This document shows positions 41,498 through 50,125 of a stretch of 50,125 nucleotides of DNA, in pieces. Each line of letters opens with the position of its first letter. Within the stretch, counting starts at the first letter, position 1. Made by a program: the position numbers and the translations under genes. Source of the DNA: JBBKWJ01 sp037968895 (GTDB lineage: Bacteria > Actinomycetota > Acidimicrobiia > Acidimicrobiales > SZUA-35); NCBI GenBank assembly GCA_037968895.1, contig JBBKWJ010000037.1, forward strand, positions 1 to 50,125, given 5' to 3'. The notes beneath the pieces are model-generated. The model worked only from the letters and a program-made list of their open reading frames with translations. It ran no database searches and was not told where the DNA came from.

Positions 41498-42304
41498 TCA
41501 CCGTTTCTGGCACACAGGGCACCAAGTGGTGGTTCTCGCGTCGAGCTCGGCTCGAACGAGCAGCTCATCACAGCGGTGACAAGAAAGTCCGCCGCGGCCG
41601 TAAGCATTCAGGCTGTTTTGGTTGTCGCCGGTGCCGCCGTCGACCGTGCGATAGTCGCGCAGGGTTGTGCCTGAGTTGTCGAGCCCTTTCTGCAGCACTG
41701 ATCTGATGGCGTCGAGCAATGCTGCCGCTCTCGCCTTGCCTATCCGGCTCACTTTGGGGTTAATGCCGGCGAGCCACAACGCTTCGTCGGCGTAGATGTT
41801 GCCGACTCCGGCGATTGGGCGCTGGCTCAGAAGTTGGGTCTTGATTGCTCGACGCGAGGCGCGAAGCCTGAGCCAGAAGTCGTTGGCGGTGAACGTCGGG
41901 TCGAAGGGCTCTGGGCCGAGTTGGGCGAGGGTCGGCATCGAGGCGTAGTTGCCAGCATCGACCACTTTGATGCGACCAAACCGCCTGACATCGGCGTATT
42001 CGAGGGTCTCATCTCCATCGAGATACCACCACGCTCGCAGGTACGTGTCGCTGTCATCGGGCGGGCCGGTTCGAAACCGGAGCTGGCCGGTCATGCCGAG
42101 ATGAACGACTATCTCGCGACCGTCGTTGGTAGGCATGATGAGGAACTTGCCTCGGCGTTCGACCGATTGGATTCGAGCACCGGTTGCTGCCCTGGCCTCG
42201 ACGAACTTTGGCGAGGAATGCGAACCGGCCTCAAGAATGCTTCGACCCGTGAGGCGGGGCGCAAGTTGGCGTCGAACGGTTTCGACCTCGGGGAGTTCTG
42301 GCAT
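41498..42304 (-). CDS. mutM: Formamidopyrimidine-DNA glycosylase
   Basis: 268 residues. The start MPELPEVETVRR supplies the Pro2/Glu3 catalytic pair. Lys of the RRGKFLI loop, the helix-two-turn-helix (GVGNIYADEALW) and the C-terminal zinc finger (CHRCDELLVRAEL and TTWCPVCQKR, four Cys) are present. It removes 8-oxoguanine and formamidopyrimidines and nicks the strand. ATG 42304 gives the required mature N-terminal Pro. It follows the DUF72 gene by 23 bases. Confidence 0.96.
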   Translation of the reverse strand: MPELPEVETVRRQLAPRLTGRSILEAGSHSSPKFVEARAATGARIQSVERRGKFLIMPTNDGREIVVHLGMTGQLRFRTGPPDDSDTYLRAWWYLDGDETLEYADVRRFGRIKVVDAGNYASMPTLAQLGPEPFDPTFTANDFWLRLRASRRAIKTQLLSQRPIAGVGNIYADEALWLAGINPKVSRIGKARAAALLDAIRSVLQKGLDNSGTTLRDYRTVDGGTGDNQNSLNAYGRGGLSCHRCDELLVRAELDARTTTWCPVCQKR

Positions 42305-42327
42305 CGGCCTTGACCCTATCGATCTTC

Positions 42328-43179
42328 CTAGTTGGGCCACAGCCCTAGCTGCTCCCCCGCGGTGAGTGGTTCAGGGAGGGGAGTGAGGCTAGCGACGCGG
42401 GCTTGCACCGCCTCGTGAAGCCGCCGATTTAGCACCGGTGAAGACTTGTTGTCTGGTGTGTGGACGAAGAAGTACGGCTCCAGGCCGGCCTCGAGCCAGT
42501 CGGCGAGCTTCGGAAGCCATTGTTGCCACCACTGCTCAGTTGCCGCCTCGTCGGTAAGTCCGATGAATCGTACGATCGGGTGGCGGCCAGTGGCGACAGG
42601 CCGCACTCGCAGAAGGGGCTTCGATTTGAATGCGTCGATCTCGCCCTCGGTTTCACAAGGGCCAGAGAACACAGGCCGGCTGTCAAAGATGACGCGATTG
42701 ATGCCTCGCTCGGCAAGGCTGTCGTTAAGCGGTCGCTCTGCTGCCCCGCCATCGAAAAAGGAGTTATGGCGAACCTCGACGGCCCATTCGTAACCGAGCG
42801 GAAGTCGATCGAGAAACTGAATAAGTACTGCAGCGTCATCGAACGATGCAGGAAGCTGGATTTGCAGCGGCCCGAGCCTGGGTCCGAGTGGATCGATGGC
42901 TCGGAGGAAACTGGCGAGTTCGGCATCGCAGTCTCGCAGCCGACGGTCATGGGTGATCAAGCGTGGCAGTTTGAAGCAGAATCGAAACGATTCGGGGCTT
43001 TGATCTCGCCACTTCGTGATGGTTTCTGCACTCGGTGTTGCGTAGAACGTGGTGTTTCCCTCGACAGCCGTGCACCACGTTGCGTAGACCGAAAGTGAAT
43101 CGCTTGTTGCCATATCGCCAGGGAAGTGGAGCCCTTTCCAGTCCTTGTGCGCCCACATCGGGGCGCCTACACGAAGCAT
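42328..43179 (-). CDS. DUF72 family protein
   Basis: 283 residues. The DUF72 TIM-barrel pattern is clear: RVGAPMWAHKDWKGLHFPGD, YATWCTAVEGNTTFYATPS, FRFCFKLPRLITHDRRL, GPLQIQLPASF and WAVEVRHNSFF. The biochemical role is unknown, although it belongs to a widely conserved bacterial family. ATG 43179 is chosen; a GTG six bases upstream is equally possible. It shares a divergent promoter region (43180-43296) with the PLP enzyme gene. Confidence 0.92.
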   Translation of the reverse strand: MLRVGAPMWAHKDWKGLHFPGDMATSDSLSVYATWCTAVEGNTTFYATPSAETITKWRDQSPESFRFCFKLPRLITHDRRLRDCDAELASFLRAIDPLGPRLGPLQIQLPASFDDAAVLIQFLDRLPLGYEWAVEVRHNSFFDGGAAERPLNDSLAERGINRVIFDSRPVFSGPCETEGEIDAFKSKPLLRVRPVATGRHPIVRFIGLTDEAATEQWWQQWLPKLADWLEAGLEPYFFVHTPDNKSSPVLNRRLHEAVQARVASLTPLPEPLTAGEQLGLWPN

Positions 43180-43296
43180 GCTCACCCATCCATCTTGGCT
43201 GATCGGCTCGGGGTTGCAACCCTCGGAGCGACGTTGTCCCGGCTCTTGATGGTTGCTCCGCTGTCGGATACGGGCAATGTCTGGGAGACTGGCCGG

Positions 43297-44313
43297 GTGA
43301 CTACGCCATCGACAATCCATGACATCAGGACTCCTGCGCTCGTTGTCGAACGCAGCATTTTCGACGCAAACGTTGCTCGAATGTCCGAGGCGAAACCCGG
43401 GCGATCGTTGCGCCCTCACGTCAAAGCATTTAAGTCGACTGCATTGGCGCGCGAACTCGTGCTGGCTGGGCACGACACGTTCTGCGCGGCAACTGCCAAA
43501 GAGGTTGAAGGGATGGTGCAAGCAGGCGTCGGCACCAACATCCTTTTGGCTAATGAGATCCTCGACTACGTGCGTCTGGGACGTCTCGTCGAAGATGGCG
43601 CGGACATCACGGTTGCCGTCGACTCTGACATAGTGCTCGACGCTGCTATCGATGGTGGAATGCGCCAAGTGTTGATCGACGTCGAAGTTGGGCTGCCTCG
43701 TTGTGGCTGCGATGTCGCCGACGCAGGACGTCTCGCCGACCGGGCGAGGGCTGCCGGTCTCGACGTGCAAGGCGTTATGGGATACGAGGGCCATCTCATG
43801 ATGGTCACTGATCCGGCTGTACGCGAACAGCGCGTTGGTGAGTCGATGGCACAATTACTCAAAGCGCACGAAGCCGTTGGCGGCGACATCGTGTCTGCTG
43901 GAGGAACTGGCACATACCAAGTCAATAGATGGGCGAATGAAATCCAGGCCGGTTCGTACTGTCTCATGGACACCCAATACAACTCTCTCGAACTGCCATT
44001 TGAGATTGCCCTCAACGTTCTCGGCACCGTCATAGCCGTGAATAAGAAGGGTTGGGCCGTGTCTGACACGGGCCTTAAGTCGATGGGAATGGATCACGGC
44101 GACCCGAACTGGCCGCCGGGCCAGGTCCTTTTCTGTTCTGACGAGCACGCGACGTTGTCGACGAACGATGGCGAACCGTTGCCCGCGGTCGGCGATCGCG
44201 TGCGTCTTGAGCCAGCTCACGTTGACCCAACGGTGGCGAAACATCAGCAGATGTGGGTTGTCGATGGCGAAAAGGTTGTTGACGAATGGCGTATAGACCT
44301 CCGTCACTGGTGA
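43297..44313 (+). CDS. PLP-dependent D-threonine aldolase/D-serine dehydratase-like enzyme
   Basis: 338 residues. The alanine-racemase-type N-terminal barrel has the PLP site RPHVKAFKS (Lys43), followed by the VMGYEGHLM and VSAGGTGTY stretches. The C-terminal domain (SDEHATLSTND, LEPAHVDPTVAKHQQ) matches the metal-binding end of the D-threonine aldolase family. It would act on D-hydroxy amino acids. GTG 43297 is the natural start. The FAD oxidase gene follows within nine bases, a pair seen in other actinobacteria (from memory, mycobacterial Rv1769/Rv1771). Confidence 0.88.
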   Translation: MTTPSTIHDIRTPALVVERSIFDANVARMSEAKPGRSLRPHVKAFKSTALARELVLAGHDTFCAATAKEVEGMVQAGVGTNILLANEILDYVRLGRLVEDGADITVAVDSDIVLDAAIDGGMRQVLIDVEVGLPRCGCDVADAGRLADRARAAGLDVQGVMGYEGHLMMVTDPAVREQRVGESMAQLLKAHEAVGGDIVSAGGTGTYQVNRWANEIQAGSYCLMDTQYNSLELPFEIALNVLGTVIAVNKKGWAVSDTGLKSMGMDHGDPNWPPGQVLFCSDEHATLSTNDGEPLPAVGDRVRLEPAHVDPTVAKHQQMWVVDGEKVVDEWRIDLRHW

Positions 44314-44322
44314 ACTGACAAA

Positions 44323-45639
44323 ATGAGTATTCGGAAGCCGTCTCGTGAGTTTCGAAACTGGGCTGGGAATCAGGTGTGTCTTCCTTCAGAGCGGCATAGT
44401 CCGACGTCGGTTGATGAAATTGCGGCGTTGGTCGTGCGAGCCGAAGGAGCAGGTCTTCGGGTAAAAGTTGTTGGGGCAGGGCACTCGTTCACTGACGCGG
44501 CGTGCACTGATGGCATCCTCCTTTCGCTTGACCATCTGAACTCGATTGAGGGAGTCGACAAAGAACGGAACCAGGTCACGGTTCAAGCAGGGATCCGGCT
44601 CTTTGATCTCAACGAAGCTCTCGCTGGTTATGGGCTGGCTATGCCGAACCTTGGCGACATCGCCTACCAGTCGATTGCAGGAGCGATTGCGACGGCCACT
44701 CATGGCACGGGCCTGATGTTTGGCAATCTCGCAACGACCATTGTCGGTATGGAAATCGTGACTGGTGCCGGCAAGGTTTTGTGGTGTGACGCTGAGACGA
44801 ACGCCGAGGTGTGGAGCGTCGCCCGGGTCGGCATTGGAGCGCTCGGCATTATCACCAAGGTGACGATCCAGTGCGTGCCTGCGTTCAACCTGCGGGTGAC
44901 CGAGACGATTGAGCCGCTAGCTGATTTGCTCGCTCACTTCCCCGACTACGTCACGGCGACAGACCACTTTGAGTTCTTTTGGATCCCTGGCACTAACGAC
45001 GCACAGGTGAAACGGAACGAACGCACCCTCGAACCAGCAAACCCGCCGAGCAGAGCAAGCTACTTCCGAGACAAACTTGTTGCCGAGAACGCAGCTTTTG
45101 GAGCAGCCAATCGGGTTGCCCGCCGCTTCCCGGCAGTGGCGCCATACGTCACGAAGGTGATGGCATCTGGTATCTCGGAGCGGACCTTCGTTGATCGGAG
45201 TGATCGGGTTTTTGCGAGCCCTCGACTCGTGAAGTTCTACGAGATGGAATACGGCATTCCGATCGAAGCCTTGCCCGAGGCGTTCACCCGGGTTCGGGAG
45301 TATGTCGAGCGCCTTGCGCTACCTCTGTTCTTCCCAATTGAATGTCGGGTATCGGCTGCTGATGACATTCCGCTCTCGACCGCTCATGGCCGCACGTCGG
45401 CGTGGATTGCCTGTCACGTCTACCAAGGCACTTCGTACGACGCCTACTTCCAGGGTGTCGAGCAGATCATGAACGACTATGAAGGGCGCCCACATTGGGG
45501 CAAGCTGCACTTTCAATCGGCCGATACCTTGCGGACTCGCTACTCCGAATGGGATCGCTTCGCCGCGGTGCGGGCAGAGATCGACCCTGGTCGCCGTTTC
45601 GCCAATGCGTATCTCGACCGAGTGCTGGGAATCGCCTGA
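44323..45639 (+). CDS. FAD-linked sugar-lactone oxidase (D-arabinono/L-gulono-1,4-lactone oxidase family)
   Basis: 438 residues. The FAD-binding PCMH domain includes VKVVGAGHSFTDAACTDG, with the predicted covalent His54, and AGAIATATHGTGLMFG. The C-terminal ALO domain ends with the HWGKLH motif (GRPHWGKLH). It oxidises an aldonolactone or related polyol with a flavin; in mycobacteria the relative acts as a dehydrogenase. ATG 44323 follows the PLP enzyme by nine bases, so the two act in one operon, possibly on related hydroxy substrates. Confidence 0.9.
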   Translation: MSIRKPSREFRNWAGNQVCLPSERHSPTSVDEIAALVVRAEGAGLRVKVVGAGHSFTDAACTDGILLSLDHLNSIEGVDKERNQVTVQAGIRLFDLNEALAGYGLAMPNLGDIAYQSIAGAIATATHGTGLMFGNLATTIVGMEIVTGAGKVLWCDAETNAEVWSVARVGIGALGIITKVTIQCVPAFNLRVTETIEPLADLLAHFPDYVTATDHFEFFWIPGTNDAQVKRNERTLEPANPPSRASYFRDKLVAENAAFGAANRVARRFPAVAPYVTKVMASGISERTFVDRSDRVFASPRLVKFYEMEYGIPIEALPEAFTRVREYVERLALPLFFPIECRVSAADDIPLSTAHGRTSAWIACHVYQGTSYDAYFQGVEQIMNDYEGRPHWGKLHFQSADTLRTRYSEWDRFAAVRAEIDPGRRFANAYLDRVLGIA

Positions 45640-45643
45640 CCAA

Positions 45644-45668
45644 AAGTACACGTACCTGATACCTGTAC
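45644..45668. repeat. Imperfect palindrome related to the 28108 element
   Basis: AGTACACGTACCTGATACCTGTACT starts four bases past the oxidase stop. Outer arms AGTACA/TGTACT are perfect; the inner part is imperfect. The first 12 bases, AGTACACGTACC, equal those at 28110. It may be a family of intergenic transcript-end or protein-binding elements. Confidence 0.4.
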
Positions 45669-45709
45669 TATCCGATACCTATGACAATTGGCGTGGGAAG
45701 GTTGCGGGG

Positions 45710-46009
45710 ATGGAAGTTTCACTCTGGATCGAAGCCGAACATCTTGCCGAAGAGGTCACCGACTTCTGCAATGTCGTTGTCGCCATTTCAACCGGCGAGC
45801 GCTACATGCTCAATGTGTGGACTTTCGATTTCTTTGCCGCGGCTCGCGCTGATGGCGAAGATGCTGCGTCGCCCGAGATGCGTACGACCTACATGCATCC
45901 GCCTGACTTGTTTGTCAGCGACCTGTCGCGGCCGACGATCGAGAACGTCGTGGCTGATCTCATCGTGACGGAGCGTATGCCAGCCCACCGGCTGGTTCCT
46001 GACGATTAA
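45710..46009 (+). CDS. Small hypothetical protein (99 aa)
   Basis: ATG 45710 gives a 99-residue soluble protein. It has a beta-rich beginning (MEVSLWIEAEHLAEEV, VVVAISTGERYMLNVWTFDFF) and a helical end (LSRPTIENVVADLIVTERM). The layout recalls small proteins of the immunity-protein type, but this is a weak impression and no toxin gene is nearby. The ribosome site is poor. It converges with the MFS gene, stops overlapping by three bases. Confidence 0.6.
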   Translation: MEVSLWIEAEHLAEEVTDFCNVVVAISTGERYMLNVWTFDFFAAARADGEDAASPEMRTTYMHPPDLFVSDLSRPTIENVVADLIVTERMPAHRLVPDD

Positions 46010-47166
46010 CGAGCCCCTCGAAACGAGAGCCCGGCCGCCGCGAGACCGCCGAACGCGACGAGTATGACCACGGCCCCTGCCCCCGAGCCCGCGAGAAGCT
46101 GGCCCGATAGCACCGGTCCTACGGCGGCCGCTATGCCGTTGATCAGGGCGAGCGCACCCATGGCGGCCCCGAGGTCTTCGGAGCTGAAGAGTTGGTGCCC
46201 CCGCATGCCGAGCAGAGCGGAATTCGCGCCGATTGCGATACCGCCGAGAATTGCAAACGCGACGGCTGCGGGGACCCAATCGGCGGCGAGTACGACAATC
46301 GCCGCGGCAACGAGAAAGAGGTAGGCGAGTCCGAGCGATGCGTTAAGGCCAATCCGGCGGACCACCATGGCGAGTGGCAAACGGCCGAGGAGTTGGGCCA
46401 GTCCCCGGGCGCCCGCATACGCCGAAGCCGTCGTCAGCGCGAGGCCAGCCGAGGTGAGCATTGGTACTTGGTAGACGATAAGCGCCTGTGCAGCGATTGT
46501 TCCAAGGATAGTGGCGAGCAGAAAGATCGGAACCCCAGGGCGCTTGAGTTCGGCTCGAAGCGTCGATGTAAACGACCGGCGTTGTCCGGTGGCTCGGGGG
46601 CCCACACGAACCACAACCGCCGTTGCTCCGAAGAGAGCGACGACCAGGAGCCCCGATGCGACATGGCCGGTGCGCCACCCCTGGTTACTCGCAATCCACG
46701 CGAGCGCAGGAACAAAGATTGGTGACGCGAACGCTCCCCACACAGTGAGCCGAGTGATTGCCTCGTTCTCGGCTCCGGGCGAAACACGTGTCGCCGCGGT
46801 CTGCGTGATCGAATAGAAGCCAGCGGCACCGACAACGCCAGCGCCGATGATGTAAAGCGCAACGAACAGGGCAAGGTTCTGCTGGAGCCCAGCAAGCGTG
46901 AAGACTGCTCCGCCGAGGCCACCAATGACGGCAATCGGCAAACTGCCTCGCTTGTCGAGCACCCTTCCGATGAGTGGCCCTGACAGTCCGGCAACGAGTT
47001 GGGCTCCGGAGAACGCGAAGGGCAGAACACGGTCACTGTTGGCGAACGATTCGGTCATGCCAGGGAGTAAGACACCAAACCCGTAGATCCATGATCCATA
47101 GGTTGCGATTGTGAGCAGCCCGAGCGTCGCGATCTGAACATTCGCAACCCTGGCTGGTGCGGTCAC
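46006..47166 (-). CDS. Major facilitator superfamily transporter
   Basis: 386 residues with twelve predicted membrane helices. The helix 2-3 loop carries the MFS motif LIGRVLDKRGSLPIAVIGGL, and the centre is a short Arg-rich loop (GPRATGQRRSF). It is a single-substrate proton-driven permease or antiporter of unknown substrate. GTG 47166 overlaps the stop of the glycosylase gene by four bases (GTGA), so it is translated as part of the repair-gene operon, an odd partnership. Confidence 0.9.
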   Translation of the reverse strand: MTAPARVANVQIATLGLLTIATYGSWIYGFGVLLPGMTESFANSDRVLPFAFSGAQLVAGLSGPLIGRVLDKRGSLPIAVIGGLGGAVFTLAGLQQNLALFVALYIIGAGVVGAAGFYSITQTAATRVSPGAENEAITRLTVWGAFASPIFVPALAWIASNQGWRTGHVASGLLVVALFGATAVVVRVGPRATGQRRSFTSTLRAELKRPGVPIFLLATILGTIAAQALIVYQVPMLTSAGLALTTASAYAGARGLAQLLGRLPLAMVVRRIGLNASLGLAYLFLVAAAIVVLAADWVPAAVAFAILGGIAIGANSALLGMRGHQLFSSEDLGAAMGALALINGIAAAVGPVLSGQLLAGSGAGAVVILVAFGGLAAAGLSFRGAR

Positions 47167-48059
47167 CGTCTGCCCCGCGCTTCGAGATCTCGGTAGTCGG
47201 TGAGGGCCAAGCGAGGGCCATAGCGGGGTGCGTTCGTGGTCCCCTTGGCGAGCCGGATCACTCGCCAGCGATGCCCCTCGTATGGTTTGAGAAGTTCAAG
47301 CATTCGAGCATCGGTGCCGCGTGGCTCCTTGGCCAAAAGCCAACAGATCGTGTTTGGGATATGGAAGTCGCCGAGCGGGACCGCATCGGCATCGCCCATA
47401 GCGGTCGCTGTCACCATCCCTGCCGTCCATGGCCCGATGCCTCTGATTGCCATGATGCGAGCCGACACCTGAGCCGGAGTCTTATCGGTCAGGTTCTCTA
47501 GCCGGCGCATCTCGCGGGCCACGGTTAACAGCGTCTCTGATCGTTTCCGCTCGACACCGAGCCGATGGAAGTCGGTGTAACCAAGGTTGGCGACAGTTTC
47601 GGGGGCGGGAAGGATCCAGCCACCGTGTGGTCCAGGAGCGGGCTCGCCGAACTTGCGAGCAATCAGCCGTCTGCTCTCGATGGCCTTGGTGGTTTGTACC
47701 TTCTGGCCAAGCACACCAGCGACGAGGGCGTCCCATGCGCGGTCGGTTCGGGCCATAAGAAAAGGCTTTCGCAGCCACTGATCGCGGACCTGTGGCGGCG
47801 GCCTGAAGTTGTCGAGGGAGTCGTCGCTCCCGAGCAGCCGCGGGGCTTGGCGAAGTAGCCAGTCGGCGCCGGGTCCCCAAGCCTCGGCTTCGATTGAGAT
47901 TTCGCTCTGGCGGGTCAGGGTTAGCGATCCGATTCCGTCCGGCGTTCGGGTTGCCCAGAGCGCCTCGGTCGGGCCGATCATGAGCGGTGTTTTGGCGCCG
48001 CGAACGGTGGCCGAAAGGTCGATATGAGAAGGGAAGGGGATGCTGATCTTCGCCACCAC
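47163..48059 (-). CDS. DNA-3-methyladenine glycosylase II-like (AlkA/HhH-GPD)
   Basis: 298 residues. The HhH-GPD fold has LVAGVLGQKVQTTKAIESRR, the hairpin MAIRGIGPWTAGMVTATAM and the catalytic Asp231 in AVPLGDFHIPNTI. It removes alkylated purines. There is no Cys-rich iron-sulfur loop, so it is AlkA-type rather than Nth/MutY. GTG 48059 overlaps the UvrD-like stop by one base (TAGTG). It stands between a helicase and a transporter in one leftward operon. Confidence 0.9.
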   Translation of the reverse strand: MVAKISIPFPSHIDLSATVRGAKTPLMIGPTEALWATRTPDGIGSLTLTRQSEISIEAEAWGPGADWLLRQAPRLLGSDDSLDNFRPPPQVRDQWLRKPFLMARTDRAWDALVAGVLGQKVQTTKAIESRRLIARKFGEPAPGPHGGWILPAPETVANLGYTDFHRLGVERKRSETLLTVAREMRRLENLTDKTPAQVSARIMAIRGIGPWTAGMVTATAMGDADAVPLGDFHIPNTICWLLAKEPRGTDARMLELLKPYEGHRWRVIRLAKGTTNAPRYGPRLALTDYRDLEARGRR

Positions 48060-50107
48060 TACTCCCAGAGCGAGTGCAGCATGGTGTCGACCTCGTCAGC
48101 GATTCCAACCCCATCGATCATCGCCGGTGGGTCGGCTTCTTCGTTCATACCCGCGGTACCTTGCTCGAACAGATCTTTGATTGGCTCGATGAACCGACTC
48201 ATCTGGGCGTAGAGGTGACGATCATCGTGTGCATGACGGTTGACGTGAAAACGAAGTGGCACGGAGATCGTGAGTTCGTCCTTGGCCCTGGTCATGGCGA
48301 CGTATAGCAGACGGAGTTCTTCGGCGAGGCCGTCTTTGTCGCCGATGGCCATGTCGCTTGGGATGTTTCCATCGGCTGCGTGAAGGAGATAGACGTGTTT
48401 CCACTCCATGCCTTTGGCCGAGTGGATGGTGCTAACGGTGAGCCAGTCGTCGTCGAGGTGAGGCGGGCCTGCTCGGTCACCGGTTCGTTCCGGCGGATCG
48501 AGGGTGACCTCGGTCAGGAATCGGCTTCGTGAGAGGTAGGCGCCGGCTGACGCAGCAAGCTGCTCGATGTCGGCCAAACGTGCGGCGAAGTTTTCGTACT
48601 TCGATGGGAAGACCGAGGCGCAGAAGGTTCGAAGCCGGTCGATTTGTTCGGCGGGCGGAATGTCGTGGCTGCCGATGTCTTCGAACGCAACACGAAGTAA
48701 TTCGGCTTGCGGCTTCGCTGCTCCTGGGAATTTGGCAGCACCATTGACAAAACGTGTGACCGGGTCGTCCCCCGCATCGGCCGCGCCGGTGTAGTCGATT
48801 CCGAGCTCGTCGATCAGGCGGCGCACGGTGGCTGGCCCGACTCCGTCCATTGAGCTCAAGACTCGATGCCATGCCAACTGGTCGACAGGGTTGTCGAGCA
48901 CGCGAAGTAGCGACAGGAGATCTTTGATGTGCGCGGCTTCCAGGTATTTCAGGCCACCGTATTTCACGTAGGGGATGTCTCGACGTGTGAGCTCGAGTTC
49001 GAGACCGTCGCTGTGATGGCCAGCCCGAACGAGCACGGCCTGTTCGCGTAGGTCGACTCCTCGTTCCCTGGCATCGAGGATCGATTCGGCAACATACGCT
49101 GACTGGTCGCCTTCGTCAGCCGCCGTAATGAGCCGAGGGAGAGGGCCGGTTGTGCGCTCAGACCACAACGTCTTGTCGTAATGGCGAGGACCGTCGTCGC
49201 CTGCCGGTGACTGGGCCAGAGCAGCGTTTGCCGCTTCGAGAATTGGCATCGTTGAGCGATAGTTCTGCTCGAGCGTGACGACCGTAGCGCCAGGAAACTG
49301 CTCGCCGAACTCCCACATGTTAGCAACGGTGGCCGAGCGGAAACCGTAGATCGCCTGGGCGTCGTCGCCAACTGCGCAGAGGTCGGTGTCTGGTCGACAC
49401 ATGCCCTGAATGATGCTGGCCTGGATCGGGTTCGTGTCTTGGTATTCGTCGATCAGGATGTGGTCGAACAAGCCTCGAAGCGTGTCGCCTGCGGTGCTAA
49501 CGGTTAGCCCCCGCCAGAATAGGAGCAGGTCGTCGAAGTCGAGCACCTGCTGCTCGCGCTTTCGCTTCGTGTATGCCGTGAAGATGGTTTTGAGATCGTC
49601 GAGGTGTTCGGCGCACCATGGGTAGTCGGCCTCAAGCACTTCTGGCAGCTTGGCTTGGCTATTGACCATGCGAGAGTAGATGCCAGCGATCGTCTCTTTG
49701 CGGGGGAACCGCTTGCCTCGCTCGCCAAAGCCCTCTTCGTTGCGGACGATGCCGAACATGTCGGCTGTGTCGCTCTGGTCGAGCACGGTGAAGCCGTCTT
49801 TGAGGCCAGCGGTCTTGCCGTAGTGGCGCAGGATTCGATTGGAGATGGCATGGAAGGTGCCGCCCCACACTTGCGAGGCGGCTCGATCGTTCGAACTCGC
49901 CGCGACCCGCCCAATCATCTCTGAAGCGGACCGCCTTGTGAACGTGAGTAGCAGAATGCGATTCGGGTCGGCGCCGTCTTCGATGATGCGGAGCACTCGG
50001 GAGACGAGCGTCTTCGTCTTGCCGGTTCCCGCGCCAGCGACGATGAGTAGCGGTGACCCGGTGTGGGCAACAGCATCGGCCTGTTGCTGGTTGAGATCTC
50101 CGAACAT
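48059..50107 (-). CDS. UvrD/Rep-family superfamily-1 ATP-dependent DNA helicase
   Basis: 682 residues. SF1A motifs occur in order: IVAGAGTGKTKTL (Walker A), LLLTFTRRSASEM (Ia), ILIDEYQDTNPIQ (II), VGDDAQAIYGFRSA (III), TLEQNYRS (IV), VSTIHSAKGMEWKHV (V) and LLYVAMTRAKDEL (VI). It unwinds DNA 3' to 5' in repair. ATG 50107 begins MFGDLNQQQADAV, the usual family start. It lacks the C-terminal nuclease domain of AddA/RecB. Confidence 0.95.
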   Translation of the reverse strand: MFGDLNQQQADAVAHTGSPLLIVAGAGTGKTKTLVSRVLRIIEDGADPNRILLLTFTRRSASEMIGRVAASSNDRAASQVWGGTFHAISNRILRHYGKTAGLKDGFTVLDQSDTADMFGIVRNEEGFGERGKRFPRKETIAGIYSRMVNSQAKLPEVLEADYPWCAEHLDDLKTIFTAYTKRKREQQVLDFDDLLLFWRGLTVSTAGDTLRGLFDHILIDEYQDTNPIQASIIQGMCRPDTDLCAVGDDAQAIYGFRSATVANMWEFGEQFPGATVVTLEQNYRSTMPILEAANAALAQSPAGDDGPRHYDKTLWSERTTGPLPRLITAADEGDQSAYVAESILDARERGVDLREQAVLVRAGHHSDGLELELTRRDIPYVKYGGLKYLEAAHIKDLLSLLRVLDNPVDQLAWHRVLSSMDGVGPATVRRLIDELGIDYTGAADAGDDPVTRFVNGAAKFPGAAKPQAELLRVAFEDIGSHDIPPAEQIDRLRTFCASVFPSKYENFAARLADIEQLAASAGAYLSRSRFLTEVTLDPPERTGDRAGPPHLDDDWLTVSTIHSAKGMEWKHVYLLHAADGNIPSDMAIGDKDGLAEELRLLYVAMTRAKDELTISVPLRFHVNRHAHDDRHLYAQMSRFIEPIKDLFEQGTAGMNEEADPPAMIDGVGIADEVDTMLHSLWE

Positions 50108-50125
50108 GAGTTCGTGAGTGTAGCC

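Noticed and set aside
45710..46009. Immunity protein of a toxin system
   Set aside because: Only a vague resemblance and no toxin or secretion gene adjacent; kept as hypothetical.
1..50125. CRISPR array or insertion sequence
   Set aside because: No regular spaced direct repeats and no transposase motifs were seen.

Overview
The window looks like chromosomal DNA of a high-GC actinomycete-type bacterium, perhaps class Acidimicrobiia. This is inferred from the many GTG starts, dense 1-4 base start/stop overlaps, Thr/Pro-rich linkers on exported proteins, a tandem glycine riboswitch and a pcnA-like HD domain; no rRNA or other phylogenetic marker is present. Coding density is very high and most genes are ordinary housekeeping or accessory metabolism.

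Layout. 1-960: an unidentified partial gene and a SpoU-type RNA methyltransferase. 1244-5681: a small accessory island inserted at the 3' half of a tRNA-Arg(CCT) gene. A degenerate 41-bp copy of that tRNA half marks the far end. It carries a stress-flavoured cassette (MscS channel, HPF/RaiA-like protein, small membrane protein, two PRC-barrel proteins) and no visible integrase. 5754-10234: lipid kinase, then a leftward run ArfB, rhodanese, an unusual diadenylate-cyclase-domain protein and malic enzyme. 10332-16632: exported or membrane proteins, a GH3 glycosidase with an inserted PA14 domain, a stand-alone HD protein and an alkyltransferase-like DNA-damage protein. 16637-18509: two sulfotransferases. 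19157-23307: glycine cleavage genes gcvT-gcvP under a tandem glycine riboswitch, ending in a very strong hairpin. 23359-28102: aquaporin, an acyl-CoA-synthetase/APH pair and a lipoprotein. 28133-32345: transglycosylase, sulfurtransferase, a flavin oxidoreductase lacking the usual His, a cyclotransferase-like protein and a PrmA-like methyltransferase. 32384-38346: Ppx/GppA, S9 peptidase, serine hydrolase, RNB nuclease. 38373-40925: pantothenate genes panB, panC and a DUF2520 protein that may be the ketopantoate reductase. 40974-50107: MarR regulator, MutM, DUF72, a PLP enzyme/FAD oxidase pair, MFS transporter, AlkA-like glycosylase and UvrD-like helicase.

The most interesting items are the tRNA-bounded mini-island, two related operator-like palindromes near its left edge, the DAC-domain protein with an altered RHR motif and no HhH domain, the candidate replacement for PanE, and a pair of related GTAC-rich intergenic palindromes at 28108 and 45644. 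No single large undescribed system is evident.
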